The notes: a model not told the origin generated them from the letters alone. Counted from the first letter of the stretch, positions 21,379-31,924 are shown. The stretch: DNA of 64,000 bases from Sulfurospirillum cavolei (GCF_001548055.1 NZ_AP014724.1:1178001-1242000), one strand, 5' to 3'. Translations and numbers: made by a program.

Positions 21379-21735
21379 TTAAAAGCCGAGGAGTCGACTT
21401 TTGGGATTGCCTTTTTGAGGATTGATACCCAGTGCCATACTTTCATACACCGCTTCGGATTTAAGGCCGTATTCGACTCGGTGTAGCTCGCTTTTTTCGT
21501 TGTACGCCATGCAGATGGGGACGGAGCGAATGTTAAAAAGCTCATGGATACGAGGGGCTTCGTCAAGATTACATGTCAAAAAATCCACATGTAACACAAG
21601 GTTTTGTTCTACGCGCTTTACTCTTGCGTCGGCGATCTTGCATTGAGAACAGTGTGCAGTGTGTAAAAGCAGTAAAAAAGCGCGATGAGGTTGGCTCAGG
21701 CGTTCTAAAAGTTCGGTTTCGTTTAGGGCTTGCAT
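21379..21735 (-). CDS. Thioredoxin-like protein
   Basis: This 118-residue thioredoxin fold has a CSQC active site in HTAHCSQCKIADARV near residue 30 and the cis-Pro region IRSVPICMAYN near residue 73. The CSQC pair differs from the classical CGPC, so the redox role may differ. The ATG overlaps the bioV stop (TAATG), indicating translational coupling. Confidence 0.8.
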   Translation of the reverse strand: MQALNETELLERLSQPHRAFLLLLHTAHCSQCKIADARVKRVEQNLVLHVDFLTCNLDEAPRIHELFNIRSVPICMAYNEKSELHRVEYGLKSEAVYESMALGINPQKGNPKSRLLGF

Positions 21736-22244
21736 TATTTTAAAAGATGCCCTACTCTTTTGACGTAGTAAACGCTCGCAAACGGCACGAAAAAATCCTT
21801 ACATGTAAGGCTATCGACAACCGCATCGCATTCGCCCGTGTAGACTTCGATCGTGATACCTTTGGCGACGAGCATGTGCAGTTTGGTTTCGTCCCATACG
21901 TAATTTAATAGCTCATTGAGTTCTTCAATCGAGCCTTGATGAAGATAGGGCGTCACATCAAACGTCGAAGGATAGACGGTGTTTTGCATAAAATTTTGGG
22001 TATAACTCTCGCTATTCTTAGCAAAAAAGAGGGTTTGAAGCTTTTTAAATTTCGCGTCTTTGTGTTGAAAAAACGCGGGAGAAAAGAGTTGCAACGTGTC
22101 GATACGCGTTTGACATGTCAGGGCATATTCAAACGCTTTGATAGCTCCGTAGCTAAATCCTGCGACCGTGAAGTCGTTTTGAATGAGGTAAGGCTCAAAA
22201 AGAGCCTCTTCGCCTTGAAAGCAAAAACCGCTAAAGAACGTCAT
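21735..22244 (-). CDS. bioV: Probable pimeloyl-ACP methyl ester esterase BioV
   Basis: This small, 169-residue alpha/beta-hydrolase has the nucleophile elbow GFSYGA near residue 31, an Asp in EVYTGECDAVVDS and a late His in VKRVGHLLK, forming a plausible Ser-Asp-His triad. Size and position next to the FtsH paralog match BioV, the Helicobacter/Campylobacterota counterpart of BioH, which releases pimeloyl-ACP for biotin synthesis. The assignment rests on similarity recalled rather than searched. It overlaps the FtsH-like gene by 14 bases. Confidence 0.68.
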   Translation of the reverse strand: MTFFSGFCFQGEEALFEPYLIQNDFTVAGFSYGAIKAFEYALTCQTRIDTLQLFSPAFFQHKDAKFKKLQTLFFAKNSESYTQNFMQNTVYPSTFDVTPYLHQGSIEELNELLNYVWDETKLHMLVAKGITIEVYTGECDAVVDSLTCKDFFVPFASVYYVKRVGHLLK

Positions 22245-23892
22245 CGATGATGACTTTTAACTCATTGCGAGAGATGCTTTCGTGCGTGTACAAGGTGTCG
22301 CTCACTTTGTCCAAAATACTATGCATTCCCTCTAAAAAACGTTCCAACTCTTTTTGGGCGGTTTCCAAAATCATCAGCACGTCGTTCTCGTTCGGCAAAA
22401 GTTTTTCGCCCATACCGTAAACTTCGACCATTTCTCTGGCGATTTCCAAAGCGCGGTTGAGGTCTTCGGTCGCATTGGTGTATTTTTCATTGTAGGCAAG
22501 CTCCGTAGCGACCATTCCGGCAAGATAGACTTTCAATTTGCTGAGCATCTGTGTTTTGGACTCAATTTCACGGTCCATATCTTTAATGCGGTCGTTGACG
22601 ATCGTCACTTTGTCGAAATCGATTTCAAACCAATACGCGCACACCGCTTTGGCGGCTTGATAGCGTGCTTGAATTTTTTTCTCTTCGTTGGAAAAACTGA
22701 GGACTTTCTTTTTTCCTAAAAGCACTTTTTGACGTACGGCGATAAAATCGCTCGTTTCAAGTGTTTGCGAACTTCTGCGAAGTGCGTTGATCGCAGCTTC
22801 GTTGACCCATGTCGCAAGGGCTGCTCCGCTAAAACCCACGCTCATATTGGCAAGTTCTTCAAGGTTGATATCGCTTGGTTTATTGCGCAAGTAGGTTTTT
22901 AAAATCTCCGTTCGATCGTGTTTATCGGGAAGCGAAATAAAAATGCGTCGATCGAAGCGTCCCGAGCGAAGCAATGCTTCGTCGATCACTTCGATTTTAT
23001 TAGTTGCGGCAATGACGATCACGCCGCTACTGTCTTCAAAACCGTCCATTTCGGTTAAGAGCTGATTGAGCGTCGCTTCTCTTTCGTCGTTACGTAATCC
23101 TCCTCTGGCTTTACCTACCGCATCGATTTCGTCGATAAAGATGATAGAAGGCGCATGTGCTTTGGCTTGCGAAAAAAGCTCCTTAACCCTTTTGGCTCCC
23201 ATGCCGACGTAGATTTGCACGAATGTTGCACCGCTTTGGTAAAAAAACGGTACGCTTGCCTCTCCCGCAACGGCTTTGGCGATCATCGTCTTACCTACGC
23301 CAGGAGGTCCGACTAAGAGCACGCCTTTGGGAAGCGAAATGCCGTAGCGTTTGTATTTGGCGGGATTTTTTAAAAAATCGACGATCTCTTCGAGCTCTTC
23401 TTTGACGTCTTGAATGCCCGCGACGTCTTTAAAACTCACCTGTGCGCGTACCGGACGAATGACGTTGCCTAAAAACGGATCGTAAGAGGCGTACGCTTTT
23501 TGAGCGTTTTCTTGTTCTTTTTTGGCATCTTCGGCGCGTTTTTTTCGTGCAAACAGCAAGAGTGCCAACAGCCCTCCTAAGAGCAAAACGATAATCAGCA
23601 TATCGTCGATGAACGCATTGTTACGGGCGACTTCGACCGGAACTTTTTGGAGCAGTTCGCTCATATCGATACCGTCTTTAATAATCACGAATTGGTCGTT
23701 GATGCCGTATAAAAAGACTTCGTCGTTTTCGACTTTGGCTTTTTGAATCGCGCCGGAATTTAAAAGCGCGTTGTACGTCGGTAAATCGATGATTTTCGGC
23801 GTAATGCGTATATAGCCGAAAGCAAGTAAAACGATAAAAATGCTTAACGCCATAAACGACAGCATCAGTTTTTGCGACTTAAAAATTTGCAT
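22231..23892 (-). CDS. FtsH-like AAA+ ATPase lacking the protease zinc site
   Basis: The protein is 553 residues. Two transmembrane segments (about 9-27 and 97-114) flank a small periplasmic domain. The AAA module is intact: Walker A GPPGVGKT (195-202), pore motif FVQIYVGMGA (224-233), Walker B IIFIDEID (250-257) and second region of homology NKIEVIDEALLRSGRFDR (298-315). At the usual HExxH of M41 peptidases the sequence reads ARYQAAKAVCAYW (~409-421), so the zinc ligands are gone, although the later EDLNRALEIAREMV helix remains. It is shorter than active FtsH (~640). It is probably a remodelling ATPase or partner of the true FtsH. Confidence 0.88.
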   Translation of the reverse strand: MQIFKSQKLMLSFMALSIFIVLLAFGYIRITPKIIDLPTYNALLNSGAIQKAKVENDEVFLYGINDQFVIIKDGIDMSELLQKVPVEVARNNAFIDDMLIIVLLLGGLLALLLFARKKRAEDAKKEQENAQKAYASYDPFLGNVIRPVRAQVSFKDVAGIQDVKEELEEIVDFLKNPAKYKRYGISLPKGVLLVGPPGVGKTMIAKAVAGEASVPFFYQSGATFVQIYVGMGAKRVKELFSQAKAHAPSIIFIDEIDAVGKARGGLRNDEREATLNQLLTEMDGFEDSSGVIVIAATNKIEVIDEALLRSGRFDRRIFISLPDKHDRTEILKTYLRNKPSDINLEELANMSVGFSGAALATWVNEAAINALRRSSQTLETSDFIAVRQKVLLGKKKVLSFSNEEKKIQARYQAAKAVCAYWFEIDFDKVTIVNDRIKDMDREIESKTQMLSKLKVYLAGMVATELAYNEKYTNATEDLNRALEIAREMVEVYGMGEKLLPNENDVLMILETAQKELERFLEGMHSILDKVSDTLYTHESISRNELKVIIDDVL

Positions 23893-25123
23893 GATTGCAC
23901 TCCCCTAAAATCTCGTACGATGTGACGTTGACCCACTCTTTCAGGACGTCGCGTTCACTTTGCAGGGTTACTTTATTGAAAAATTGATCGTAACCGATAA
24001 AAAGACCGTCTTTATACTCTTCAACCAAAACATCTAAAGCGACATGTCGGCGTGCTTGACGAAACGCGATATTTTTTGCGTGAACCAACGCTTCGATTTG
24101 CTTAAGGCGTTCTTTGGCGATATCGCCTTTGATTTCGGGTTTCATTAATGCAGACGGCGTTCCGTCGCGTTTGGAGTAGGTAAAAGCGTGCAGGTGCGTT
24201 AGCGGAAATTTTTCTAAAGTGTGATACGCCTCTTGCCAAATTGCATCGCTTTCCCCCGGATGCCCCGTGATAAAATCGGTTCCGAGCGCAAAGCCTTGTT
24301 CGCTCAGTTCGCAGAAAAGTTCCAAATCGCGCATAACGCGGTTGCGCCTTCGCATCAGCTCTAACATCGTCTCGGAAGTGTGTTGCAACGCAATATGCAA
24401 GTGTCGCTCCAACCACGGTTCGCGTAAGATTTCGCGAAAACTCTCGTCAATTTGGATCGGCTCGATGCTGCCTAAGCGGATACGGCGCACGCCGCGAATA
24501 GCACCTAATCGCTGAACGAGTTTTCCTAGTGAGCTTCCTTTATCTTTACCGTAACTTCCGATATTCGTTCCCGTTAAGACGAATTCGCCGTATCCGTTGA
24601 GGGCTAACTTTCGTACTTGCTCGACGATGGTGTTTTCATCTTGACTGCGCGCATTTCCGCGAACGAAAGGAATAATACAATAAGCACACCTGAAGTTGCA
24701 CCCTTCTTGGATTTTGATAAATGCTTTGGTTTTGCCCGTATATTCGTGTACGATGGTCTCATCCAGCGAGGTTAGATCGCCGATTTCGAAAAACGGACGG
24801 TCGTATTTTAAAAGCGTGTTGATATGCGCTTTTTCCGAATGCCCCATGACGCCGAAGACTTTTTTTTGCGCGAAAAGACTTTCGCCTTTGCTCATTGCGC
24901 CGCATCCGGCGACGATTACTTTTTTGCCTTCTTTTGAGACGTGATTGATATAGCTTCGCACCCCGCTGTCCGCGCCGTTGGTGACCGTACACGAGTTCAC
25001 GACGACGATATCGGCGGCATGTTCGTCTTCCGTTAGCTCAAAATCGTGTAAATTTTCCATCATGACTTGGGTATCGTAGATGTTGGTACGGCACCCGAAC
25101 GTTTTAAAATAGACTTTTTTCAT
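23879..25123 (-). CDS. mtaB: tRNA t6A37 methylthiotransferase MtaB
   Basis: This 414-residue radical-SAM methylthiotransferase starts KKVYFKTFGCRTNIYDTQ and has the auxiliary-cluster Cys in NSCTVT and AGCGAMS. The radical-SAM motif is CNFRCAYCIIP, followed by GTNIGSYGKD. The single Cys pattern and length fit MtaB rather than MiaB. It adds the methylthio group to t6A37 in ANN-decoding tRNAs. It overlaps mscS by 20 bases and the FtsH-like gene by 14, part of a compact run. Confidence 0.88.
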   Translation of the reverse strand: MKKVYFKTFGCRTNIYDTQVMMENLHDFELTEDEHAADIVVVNSCTVTNGADSGVRSYINHVSKEGKKVIVAGCGAMSKGESLFAQKKVFGVMGHSEKAHINTLLKYDRPFFEIGDLTSLDETIVHEYTGKTKAFIKIQEGCNFRCAYCIIPFVRGNARSQDENTIVEQVRKLALNGYGEFVLTGTNIGSYGKDKGSSLGKLVQRLGAIRGVRRIRLGSIEPIQIDESFREILREPWLERHLHIALQHTSETMLELMRRRNRVMRDLELFCELSEQGFALGTDFITGHPGESDAIWQEAYHTLEKFPLTHLHAFTYSKRDGTPSALMKPEIKGDIAKERLKQIEALVHAKNIAFRQARRHVALDVLVEEYKDGLFIGYDQFFNKVTLQSERDVLKEWVNVTSYEILGECNHANF

Positions 25124-26711
25124 CTACGCTCTTTGGCGATTCGTGCGTCGGCATCGGTTTGTCCTGACGCGCAAGATTGACGTTTTGCGTTCGGTAAGCG
25201 ATCGTAATATCCTCTTCTTTGTTATACGCATCGATGATTTCGCAGCCGATCGTACCGCGAAGTGCCATTGCCGCGTATGAATTGGTCATATACCAGCAGT
25301 TGACGCAAAAGCCTTGTTCTTCGACAAACGCAAAGATTCGCGGCTCGACGTTGGTGTTTTTAAGGCTATACTGGTTGCGCAATAAATTGAGTTGCGTACG
25401 CGCGATGTCGGTGTAGCCTTTGGCATATTTTTTCGTAATTTCGCGCGCGATATGCACGGCTTTTTTGTGATTGGAATCAAACGTGATATAGATATAGATA
25501 CCATCCCAAACGGTACGCATCGTTCCGTGGGTGTAGTTGGAAATGACCGAGGTAAAAACCAAGTTGTTCGGCACGAAAAAGATACGACCGGAACGGATAT
25601 TTTCTTTATAGCTGGTAAGCGTAATGTCTTCCAAAACCGTCATACGAAGAAGCGAAATATCGATAATATCGCCGACGTAAGGCAGTCCGTCTTTTTGAAT
25701 CTTAATACGATCGCCGACGTGAAAACTTCCGCCGAAAACGATGACCATCCAGCCCAAGATGCTCATAAACCAGTCTTTCATAGCAATCGCGATACCCGCG
25801 GACGCAAATCCTAAAACGGTGACCAGGTACGAAACGTTTTCGATGTAGGAAAAGAGTAAAATCAACAGAATCAACGTGACGTTCACAAAATTGATGATCT
25901 TATTGGCGGTATAAAAACGTTCGTTGTCCTTGACGTAGCGTTTGGCGATAAATTTCAATAAAAACGTCACGACGATAACGACGATAATAAAAATACCGAT
26001 GTTAAAAGCGCGCTTCATCTGTACGGTAATGTCTTGCGTTACCCGAATCGTCGCTTCTTCGACTTTTTTCACGTAAAGCGAGTAGCTCGTGCGTGCGATC
26101 TCTTGCGCGGAGGTAAAGGCGTTCAGCTCTTTTTGCGCTTCGTATAAGGCATCTTCATTCGTAATCATCGGCTCAATTTCGTACAAGGTCGCTAAAAGCG
26201 TCTCTTTTTCTTTGAGTTTTTCGACCAAAAAGTCCAAACGTTCCAAGCGCGCTTTGTAGTCCAAACTCTCTTGTTTGATTTTTTTGATGTACGAGAGTGC
26301 CGAAAGAATCGCAAACGGGTTGGTCACTTTCGTGTAACTTTCCACGTCCGCCGCATCGACGAGTTTGCTAAAAGGCGAATTTTTAAACTCTTGTAAAAGC
26401 TCGATCTGCTTTTCCAAAGACTCTTGTTTGGTTAAGAGTTTTTCGTATTTTTCCAAAGAGGCTTTGTCTTTGGTATTTTTAAATTTTTTCACTTCGGCAT
26501 CGACGGTGGAGAGCTCTTCTAAAAGTTTTTGGTACGTCAGGTAATTGCCGTAGCGTTTAAACCATAGATTGTCTTTGACCGCTTCGTCGATGAGGGCAAT
26601 TTTTTGATGTAAGGCATCGATTTTGATGCCATCTTCGAGTTTAGACGTAGCGTTTACGTCGGCAAACAAAAACGTACATGTTAAAAAAAAGCAACACAGT
26701 GTTTTAAACAT
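25104..26711 (-). CDS. Mechanosensitive channel, MscS family
   Basis: The protein is 535 residues. A signal peptide (FKTLCCFFLTCTFLFADVNA) precedes a coiled-coil periplasmic domain of about 200 residues. Several transmembrane helices and the MscS core follow: VLGFASAGIAIAMKDWFMSI with a Gly/Ala-rich pore helix, then SFHVGDRIKI, GDIIDISLLRMTVL and IFFVPNNLVFTSVISNYT. It acts as a tension-gated osmotic safety valve in the inner membrane. The gene overlaps aroB by eight bases. Confidence 0.9.
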   Translation of the reverse strand: MFKTLCCFFLTCTFLFADVNATSKLEDGIKIDALHQKIALIDEAVKDNLWFKRYGNYLTYQKLLEELSTVDAEVKKFKNTKDKASLEKYEKLLTKQESLEKQIELLQEFKNSPFSKLVDAADVESYTKVTNPFAILSALSYIKKIKQESLDYKARLERLDFLVEKLKEKETLLATLYEIEPMITNEDALYEAQKELNAFTSAQEIARTSYSLYVKKVEEATIRVTQDITVQMKRAFNIGIFIIVVIVVTFLLKFIAKRYVKDNERFYTANKIINFVNVTLILLILLFSYIENVSYLVTVLGFASAGIAIAMKDWFMSILGWMVIVFGGSFHVGDRIKIQKDGLPYVGDIIDISLLRMTVLEDITLTSYKENIRSGRIFFVPNNLVFTSVISNYTHGTMRTVWDGIYIYITFDSNHKKAVHIAREITKKYAKGYTDIARTQLNLLRNQYSLKNTNVEPRIFAFVEEQGFCVNCWYMTNSYAAMALRGTIGCEIIDAYNKEEDITIAYRTQNVNLARQDKPMPTHESPKSVDEKSLF

Positions 26712-27753
26712 GATCGCCCTTTAACGCACGCAGAACCGTTTCTTTGGGAATATCGTTACGCATCGCGTAGTTCCCGATACCTTGGGGTAAAATAAATTTG
26801 ATCGTATCGTTCGCGCTTTTTTTATCTAAGAAAAACGCTTCGTAAAACGCTTCCGAAGAAGGAACGTCGTAGTGCGTCGGTAGGTCGTAACGGCTTAAAA
26901 GCGTTTGAATGCGAAGCGCGTCTTCTTGGCTTAAAAGATCCAGACTTTTGGCGAGTGTATTAGCCATAACCATACCGATTGCTACGGCTTCTCCGTGTAA
27001 ATAAACGCTGTAAGCGGTTTGGTTTTCGATGACATGTGCAAACGTATGACCGTAGTTCAGTACGGCACGAACGCCTTGTTCGGTTTCGTCTTGCGCAACG
27101 ACGCGTGCTTTAATAGCGATGCTTTTGCGAATCGCTTCGGCAAGATTTTGGTCGACATGTAAGTCGTGCGTTTCGAGCCATGCAAAAAATTCACGATCGA
27201 ACGTCACCGCCATTTTGACGACTTCGGCGACGCCTGCGGCAAATTCGCGGTTCGGAAGCGTCTTTAAAAAAGAGCTTTCACAGTACACCGCGCGTGGTTG
27301 CCAAAACGTTCCGATCAGGTTTTTGCCGTAATCGTTGTTGATACCCGTTTTCCCGCCTACGCTTGCATCCACTTGTGCCAAAAGCGTGGTCGGAATTTGA
27401 ATAAAGTCGATACCTCGTTGATAAATCGAAGCGGCAAAGCCCGTCATATCGCCGATCACGCCGCCGCCGAAGGCGATCAAAAGCGATTTGCGATCGAGTC
27501 GGTGTTCAAAGCAGGCGTTTAAAATGCAATGAAGGCTTTCAAAATTTTTATACTGTTCTCCGTCCGGTAAAATAACCGTGTGCAAGGTTTTGACATGTAA
27601 GCGTGTTTTGATGGTTTCAAGGTGCAAAGCGGCGACGGTCGTATTGGTCACGATCATGACTTTCGTATCGAAGCAAAGCGTTTGCAGTTCGTCGATGAAG
27701 ACGGTGTAATCTTTCGAAGAAGCGGTTGAGTTAAAAACGACGTTGACGTGCAT
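26704..27753 (-). CDS. aroB: 3-dehydroquinate synthase
   Basis: This 349-residue protein has the NAD-binding block LIAFGGGVIGDMTGFAAS, PTTLLAQVDASVGGKTGIN, and the metal-ligand regions around AAGVAEVVKMAV, NYGHTFAHVIE and LHGEAVAIGM. It catalyses the second step of the shikimate pathway. The gene leads a run aroB-mscS-mtaB-FtsH paralog-bioV-thioredoxin-like, all overlapping or abutting. Confidence 0.96.
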   Translation of the reverse strand: MHVNVVFNSTASSKDYTVFIDELQTLCFDTKVMIVTNTTVAALHLETIKTRLHVKTLHTVILPDGEQYKNFESLHCILNACFEHRLDRKSLLIAFGGGVIGDMTGFAASIYQRGIDFIQIPTTLLAQVDASVGGKTGINNDYGKNLIGTFWQPRAVYCESSFLKTLPNREFAAGVAEVVKMAVTFDREFFAWLETHDLHVDQNLAEAIRKSIAIKARVVAQDETEQGVRAVLNYGHTFAHVIENQTAYSVYLHGEAVAIGMVMANTLAKSLDLLSQEDALRIQTLLSRYDLPTHYDVPSSEAFYEAFFLDKKSANDTIKFILPQGIGNYAMRNDIPKETVLRALKGDHV

Positions 27754-27795
27754 ATTTGATCCAAATTTTTTATTTTATAGTATCTCAAAAAGGCA

Positions 27796-29202
27796 TTAAT
27801 TTGTATTAACCGGAATAAAAAGTTGATAATTATCCGCCAATTTAAAGTGCAGTTTATCCATATCGGTTGAAAAAATAGAGAGCATATTGGACTCTAAAAT
27901 TTTATGGCTAAAAGGGAGAAATTGCAAAATATTGTCTCTGTTTTTTAGCTTAAAAAGAGGATTTTTTTCGCTTTGAATCATATCGACTTCACGACCGAAA
28001 ATTTTGGAAAGGTTTTCAAAATGCTCGATTAAGCTATTTTTCGCTTCGGGATGATCGGGATTGTAAGTATAAAGCTTGATTTCCAATGCGAGTTGCGTCG
28101 CGACGTCGAAAATTACGGAGGATTCTTGTTCGATTTCATGCGCGTCGTTGCTGAGGACGACGCCTTGATTGAGGCTTGAAAAACCGCGTTTGCCCATTTT
28201 GAAAACGGGAAGTTTGGTTTTGTAGAGTGCTTTACGGTTGTGTTGAAAGAAACGATTCATCGTGACGATCAGTCCGATGTCCATCGTTTCGGTATCCGCG
28301 CGGAGAACTTTACGCGGATTGGTCTCGTAATAATCGATCATCACGTTAATATGCGTGCTATGGTAACTTTTGATTTTGTCCAACGACTTGCAGTACGTCG
28401 GATGAATCACTTTGATATGCAATTTGTTACTATTGAGCTTAGAGTGCAACAACAAGGCGTCGTTGAGCAGAGATTCCATCTCTTTATCGTTCATCTCGAG
28501 CATATCGACCAAGCAGTAGATACTGCTTCCAAACGGTGATGGAAACTGCCCGAGCTCGCGTTTGATACTTCGAAAAACGCTTTGAAGCACTTTAGGATCG
28601 CCGACTAAGAGAATGAGATCGTTGGGTAAAAGCATCAACGTCGGTCGCGGAAGTAACAAAGCGTTGGCGCGATAGACCGCGGCGATTTTCCATTTGCTTT
28701 GCTCGATGGACGCTAGATGGCGGTATGCATACGAGCTTCCGACCGGAATGGAGACTTCCATAATTTCGCCGATACCCAAACCGATATTTTGTGCCATAAT
28801 GGGCATATTGGGGAGATGATCGGTAAAACGTGAAGCTAAAATTTCTCTGGAATTGACCATAAAAAGACGTTTGTCTTCCAGTTGAAGACCCCAACGGTCC
28901 ATCAAAACGATGCGTACTTTATTATCGATACGTCGAATATTTTTGTACGTCGCCGTAACGTCCATTTCGTTGGAGAGTAAAATCATAATTTGAAAGAATT
29001 GTTCGTTTAAAACGACGGCCAACTTTTCGTAGCTGGTCGGGTCAAACTCGAAAAATTTAAAATTTTCGGGGCGACGTTTGGGCAGCGTCTCTTCTTTGTA
29101 CGTGATAATCGTATAGCTATTTTCGCCGGCTTCGGTTTCCATAACCTTTTCTAAAAATTGTTTTGCTAGAATGCCATCAGCGATGATAAGGATTTTTTTC
29201 AT
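27796..29202 (-). CDS. TrkA-type NAD-binding / RCK_C domain protein
   Basis: Started at MKKILIIADG, where GGGAG sits seven bases upstream, the protein has 468 residues. It has an N-terminal Rossmann-like TrkA-N region and a central TrkA-C-like segment (SIPVGSSYAYRHLASIEQ ... PNDLILLVGDP). The C-terminal half is not recognised. No membrane segment is seen, so it is probably a cytoplasmic regulator of a K+ or other cation channel. It lies between tgt and aroB, an arrangement I recall from Helicobacter. Confidence 0.72.
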   Translation of the reverse strand: MKKILIIADGILAKQFLEKVMETEAGENSYTIITYKEETLPKRRPENFKFFEFDPTSYEKLAVVLNEQFFQIMILLSNEMDVTATYKNIRRIDNKVRIVLMDRWGLQLEDKRLFMVNSREILASRFTDHLPNMPIMAQNIGLGIGEIMEVSIPVGSSYAYRHLASIEQSKWKIAAVYRANALLLPRPTLMLLPNDLILLVGDPKVLQSVFRSIKRELGQFPSPFGSSIYCLVDMLEMNDKEMESLLNDALLLHSKLNSNKLHIKVIHPTYCKSLDKIKSYHSTHINVMIDYYETNPRKVLRADTETMDIGLIVTMNRFFQHNRKALYKTKLPVFKMGKRGFSSLNQGVVLSNDAHEIEQESSVIFDVATQLALEIKLYTYNPDHPEAKNSLIEHFENLSKIFGREVDMIQSEKNPLFKLKNRDNILQFLPFSHKILESNMLSIFSTDMDKLHFKLADNYQLFIPVNTN

Positions 29203-29220
29203 ACGAGCTCCCAAAATAAT

Positions 29221-29299
29221 AAGCACCGAAGGTGCGTGGGCACTCCGTCTTGGAGAACCCAGTGTTAACGTAGCTTTTAGAGCTTAGCTTTAAAAGCGT
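29221..29299 (+). repeat. Dispersed 80-bp intergenic repeat, copy A
   Basis: The copy starts AAGCACCGAAGGTGCGTGGG (a GCACC/GGTGC hairpin) and continues through GTCTTGGAGAACCCAGTGTT and AACGTAGCTTTT to GCTTTAAAAGCGT. It is nearly identical to copy B, 13 bases downstream, and is related to copy C near 12 kb. It lies between the divergent TrkA-type gene and tgt. Confidence 0.85.
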
Positions 29300-29312
29300 G
29301 TTAAAGATAAAA

Positions 29313-29392
29313 AAGCACCGAAAGGTGCGTGGGCGTTGCGTCTGGCAAAACCCAGTGTTAACGTAGCTTTTAGAGCTTAGCTTTAAAAGCGT
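29313..29392 (+). repeat. Dispersed 80-bp intergenic repeat, copy B
   Basis: The copy starts AAGCACCGAAAGGTGCGTGG and ends GCTTTAAAAGCGT. The stretch from CCCAGTGTT to AAAAGCG is identical to copy A, while the centre differs (GCGTTGCGTCTGGCAAAA). It ends about 30 bases before the tgt start codon, so promoter or leader sequence of tgt overlaps it. Confidence 0.85.
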
Positions 29393-29402
29393 ACTATAAT
29401 GA

Positions 29403-30542
<1,140 letters not shown>

Positions 30543-30547
30543 AATGC

Positions 30548-31351
30548 ATGACGATGCGGCGGTTTAAGATGCAAACCCTTTACGAAACAATCGATCGTTT
30601 TTACCTCTTAGACATCAAAAATCCGACGCATCCGTCGATGTTCGTCGAAGAAGCGGCGTACGATATTTTGATTGTGACGCTTCCGCATAAAGACAAAGAG
30701 CTCATCGTGAATGCCCATGCTTTTGTCTTCGACGATCGGCATTATTACCGTTACGATTCCGTGCAAAGCGTTTTTTTGGAGCTTACTTCGATGGAAGAAG
30801 TGTATGTGTATCTCAACGAAAAGACGAACGAAACGATGAAACTTGTCGCTTCGATTCACGAGAGTATCGATTGGATGGAAGAGCGGCTTTACGAAAACAA
30901 ACCGTTTACGGCATTTATGCATTATTGGTTAACGTATAAAAAAGATTTAGCGCGCATCGTGCGTCTTTTAACGTTGGCGACGGAAGTTTTGGAAACGTTC
31001 GTTCAACGTTATATCCAAGAAGAAGGCTTTTTGGCAACGCATTTTAACGATATTCACGAGCATTTAAGCCGTACCAATCGTTCTGCGTTATTGGCCATCG
31101 ATAAACTGGGAAACCTGTACACCTTTTACACCAGTCGCAACAACGAGCGTATGAACAAAACGATCTATTTTTTAACGATTTTATCGGCGATTTTCTTACC
31201 GCTGAATTTGGTGGTCGGTTATTTTGGGATGAACACGCAAAATTTACCTTTTTCGACGATCGCTTCGGGATCGGAAAAGGTAACGGTTTTGCTGGGGCTT
31301 TGTGCCGGAGTGATGATCGGGCTGATCTTTTACTTACGTCGGAAATTATAA
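30548..31351 (+). CDS. corA: CorA-family divalent cation transporter
   Basis: This 267-residue protein has a long helical cytoplasmic N-terminus and two C-terminal transmembrane helices. The GMN signature (YFGMNTQNLPF) follows the first helix (FLTILSAIFLPLNLVVGYF). It is shorter than classical CorA (~316) and may transport Mg2+, Co2+ or Zn2+. Alternative starts are at 30554 and 30569; none has a strong ribosome-binding site. It follows tgt by five bases and is probably co-transcribed. Confidence 0.88.
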   Translation: MTMRRFKMQTLYETIDRFYLLDIKNPTHPSMFVEEAAYDILIVTLPHKDKELIVNAHAFVFDDRHYYRYDSVQSVFLELTSMEEVYVYLNEKTNETMKLVASIHESIDWMEERLYENKPFTAFMHYWLTYKKDLARIVRLLTLATEVLETFVQRYIQEEGFLATHFNDIHEHLSRTNRSALLAIDKLGNLYTFYTSRNNERMNKTIYFLTILSAIFLPLNLVVGYFGMNTQNLPFSTIASGSEKVTVLLGLCAGVMIGLIFYLRRKL

Positions 31352-31362
31352 GCAGACGAGCT

Positions 31363-31878
31363 TTAGGATTCTTGCGAAGTCTCTTTAAGGTGTTTTTTCG
31401 GATAGTCGAAAAAGAGGATATGTCCGCTCTCTTCGGTGATCTCGTGAAAATGTTCGACGTCGAAACGAAGGCAAACGATCGCACACGTCGGGATATTGCT
31501 TAAAATTGCGCCGCTAAGGCGTTCGCCGACTTCGGTAATGGTTGGGTTATGTCCGATGATGAACACGTCGTTGCAGTGATCGTCGATGGATTGAATTAAC
31601 GAAAGATAGGTTTCAAAGGTACTGTCGTAAAGTTTTTTCGTATAGATAATCTTCTTTTTGTTAAATTCGACGGCTTTGGCAAGCTCTTTTGCCGTCTTTT
31701 CCGAACGTTTGGCAGGGCTTGCGTAAATTGCGCAGGGCAAAACGTCGAACATCTTCAAACGTTTGCCCATAAAAAGAACGTCGCGCTTGCCTCTTGCGTT
31801 TAAAGGTCTTATAAAATCATCGAGCGTTTCGTCTTTCCAGCTGGATTTGGCATGGCGTATTAAATAAATTTTTTTCAT
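31363..31878 (-). CDS. sixA: Histidine phosphatase family protein, SixA-like
   Basis: This 171-residue protein has the RHG-type motif LIRHAKSSWKDE near residue 6 (RHA in place of RHG, as in SixA), ASPAKRSEKTAKEL and the second His in FIIGHNPTITEVGERL. SixA-type enzymes dephosphorylate phosphohistidine in signalling or PTS proteins; the target is not known here. The gene converges on corA. Confidence 0.85.
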   Translation of the reverse strand: MKKIYLIRHAKSSWKDETLDDFIRPLNARGKRDVLFMGKRLKMFDVLPCAIYASPAKRSEKTAKELAKAVEFNKKKIIYTKKLYDSTFETYLSLIQSIDDHCNDVFIIGHNPTITEVGERLSGAILSNIPTCAIVCLRFDVEHFHEITEESGHILFFDYPKKHLKETSQES

Positions 31879-31924
31879 TGTTTACCTCACACTTGGTACG
31901 TCATTATAACATCGTAATATGATA

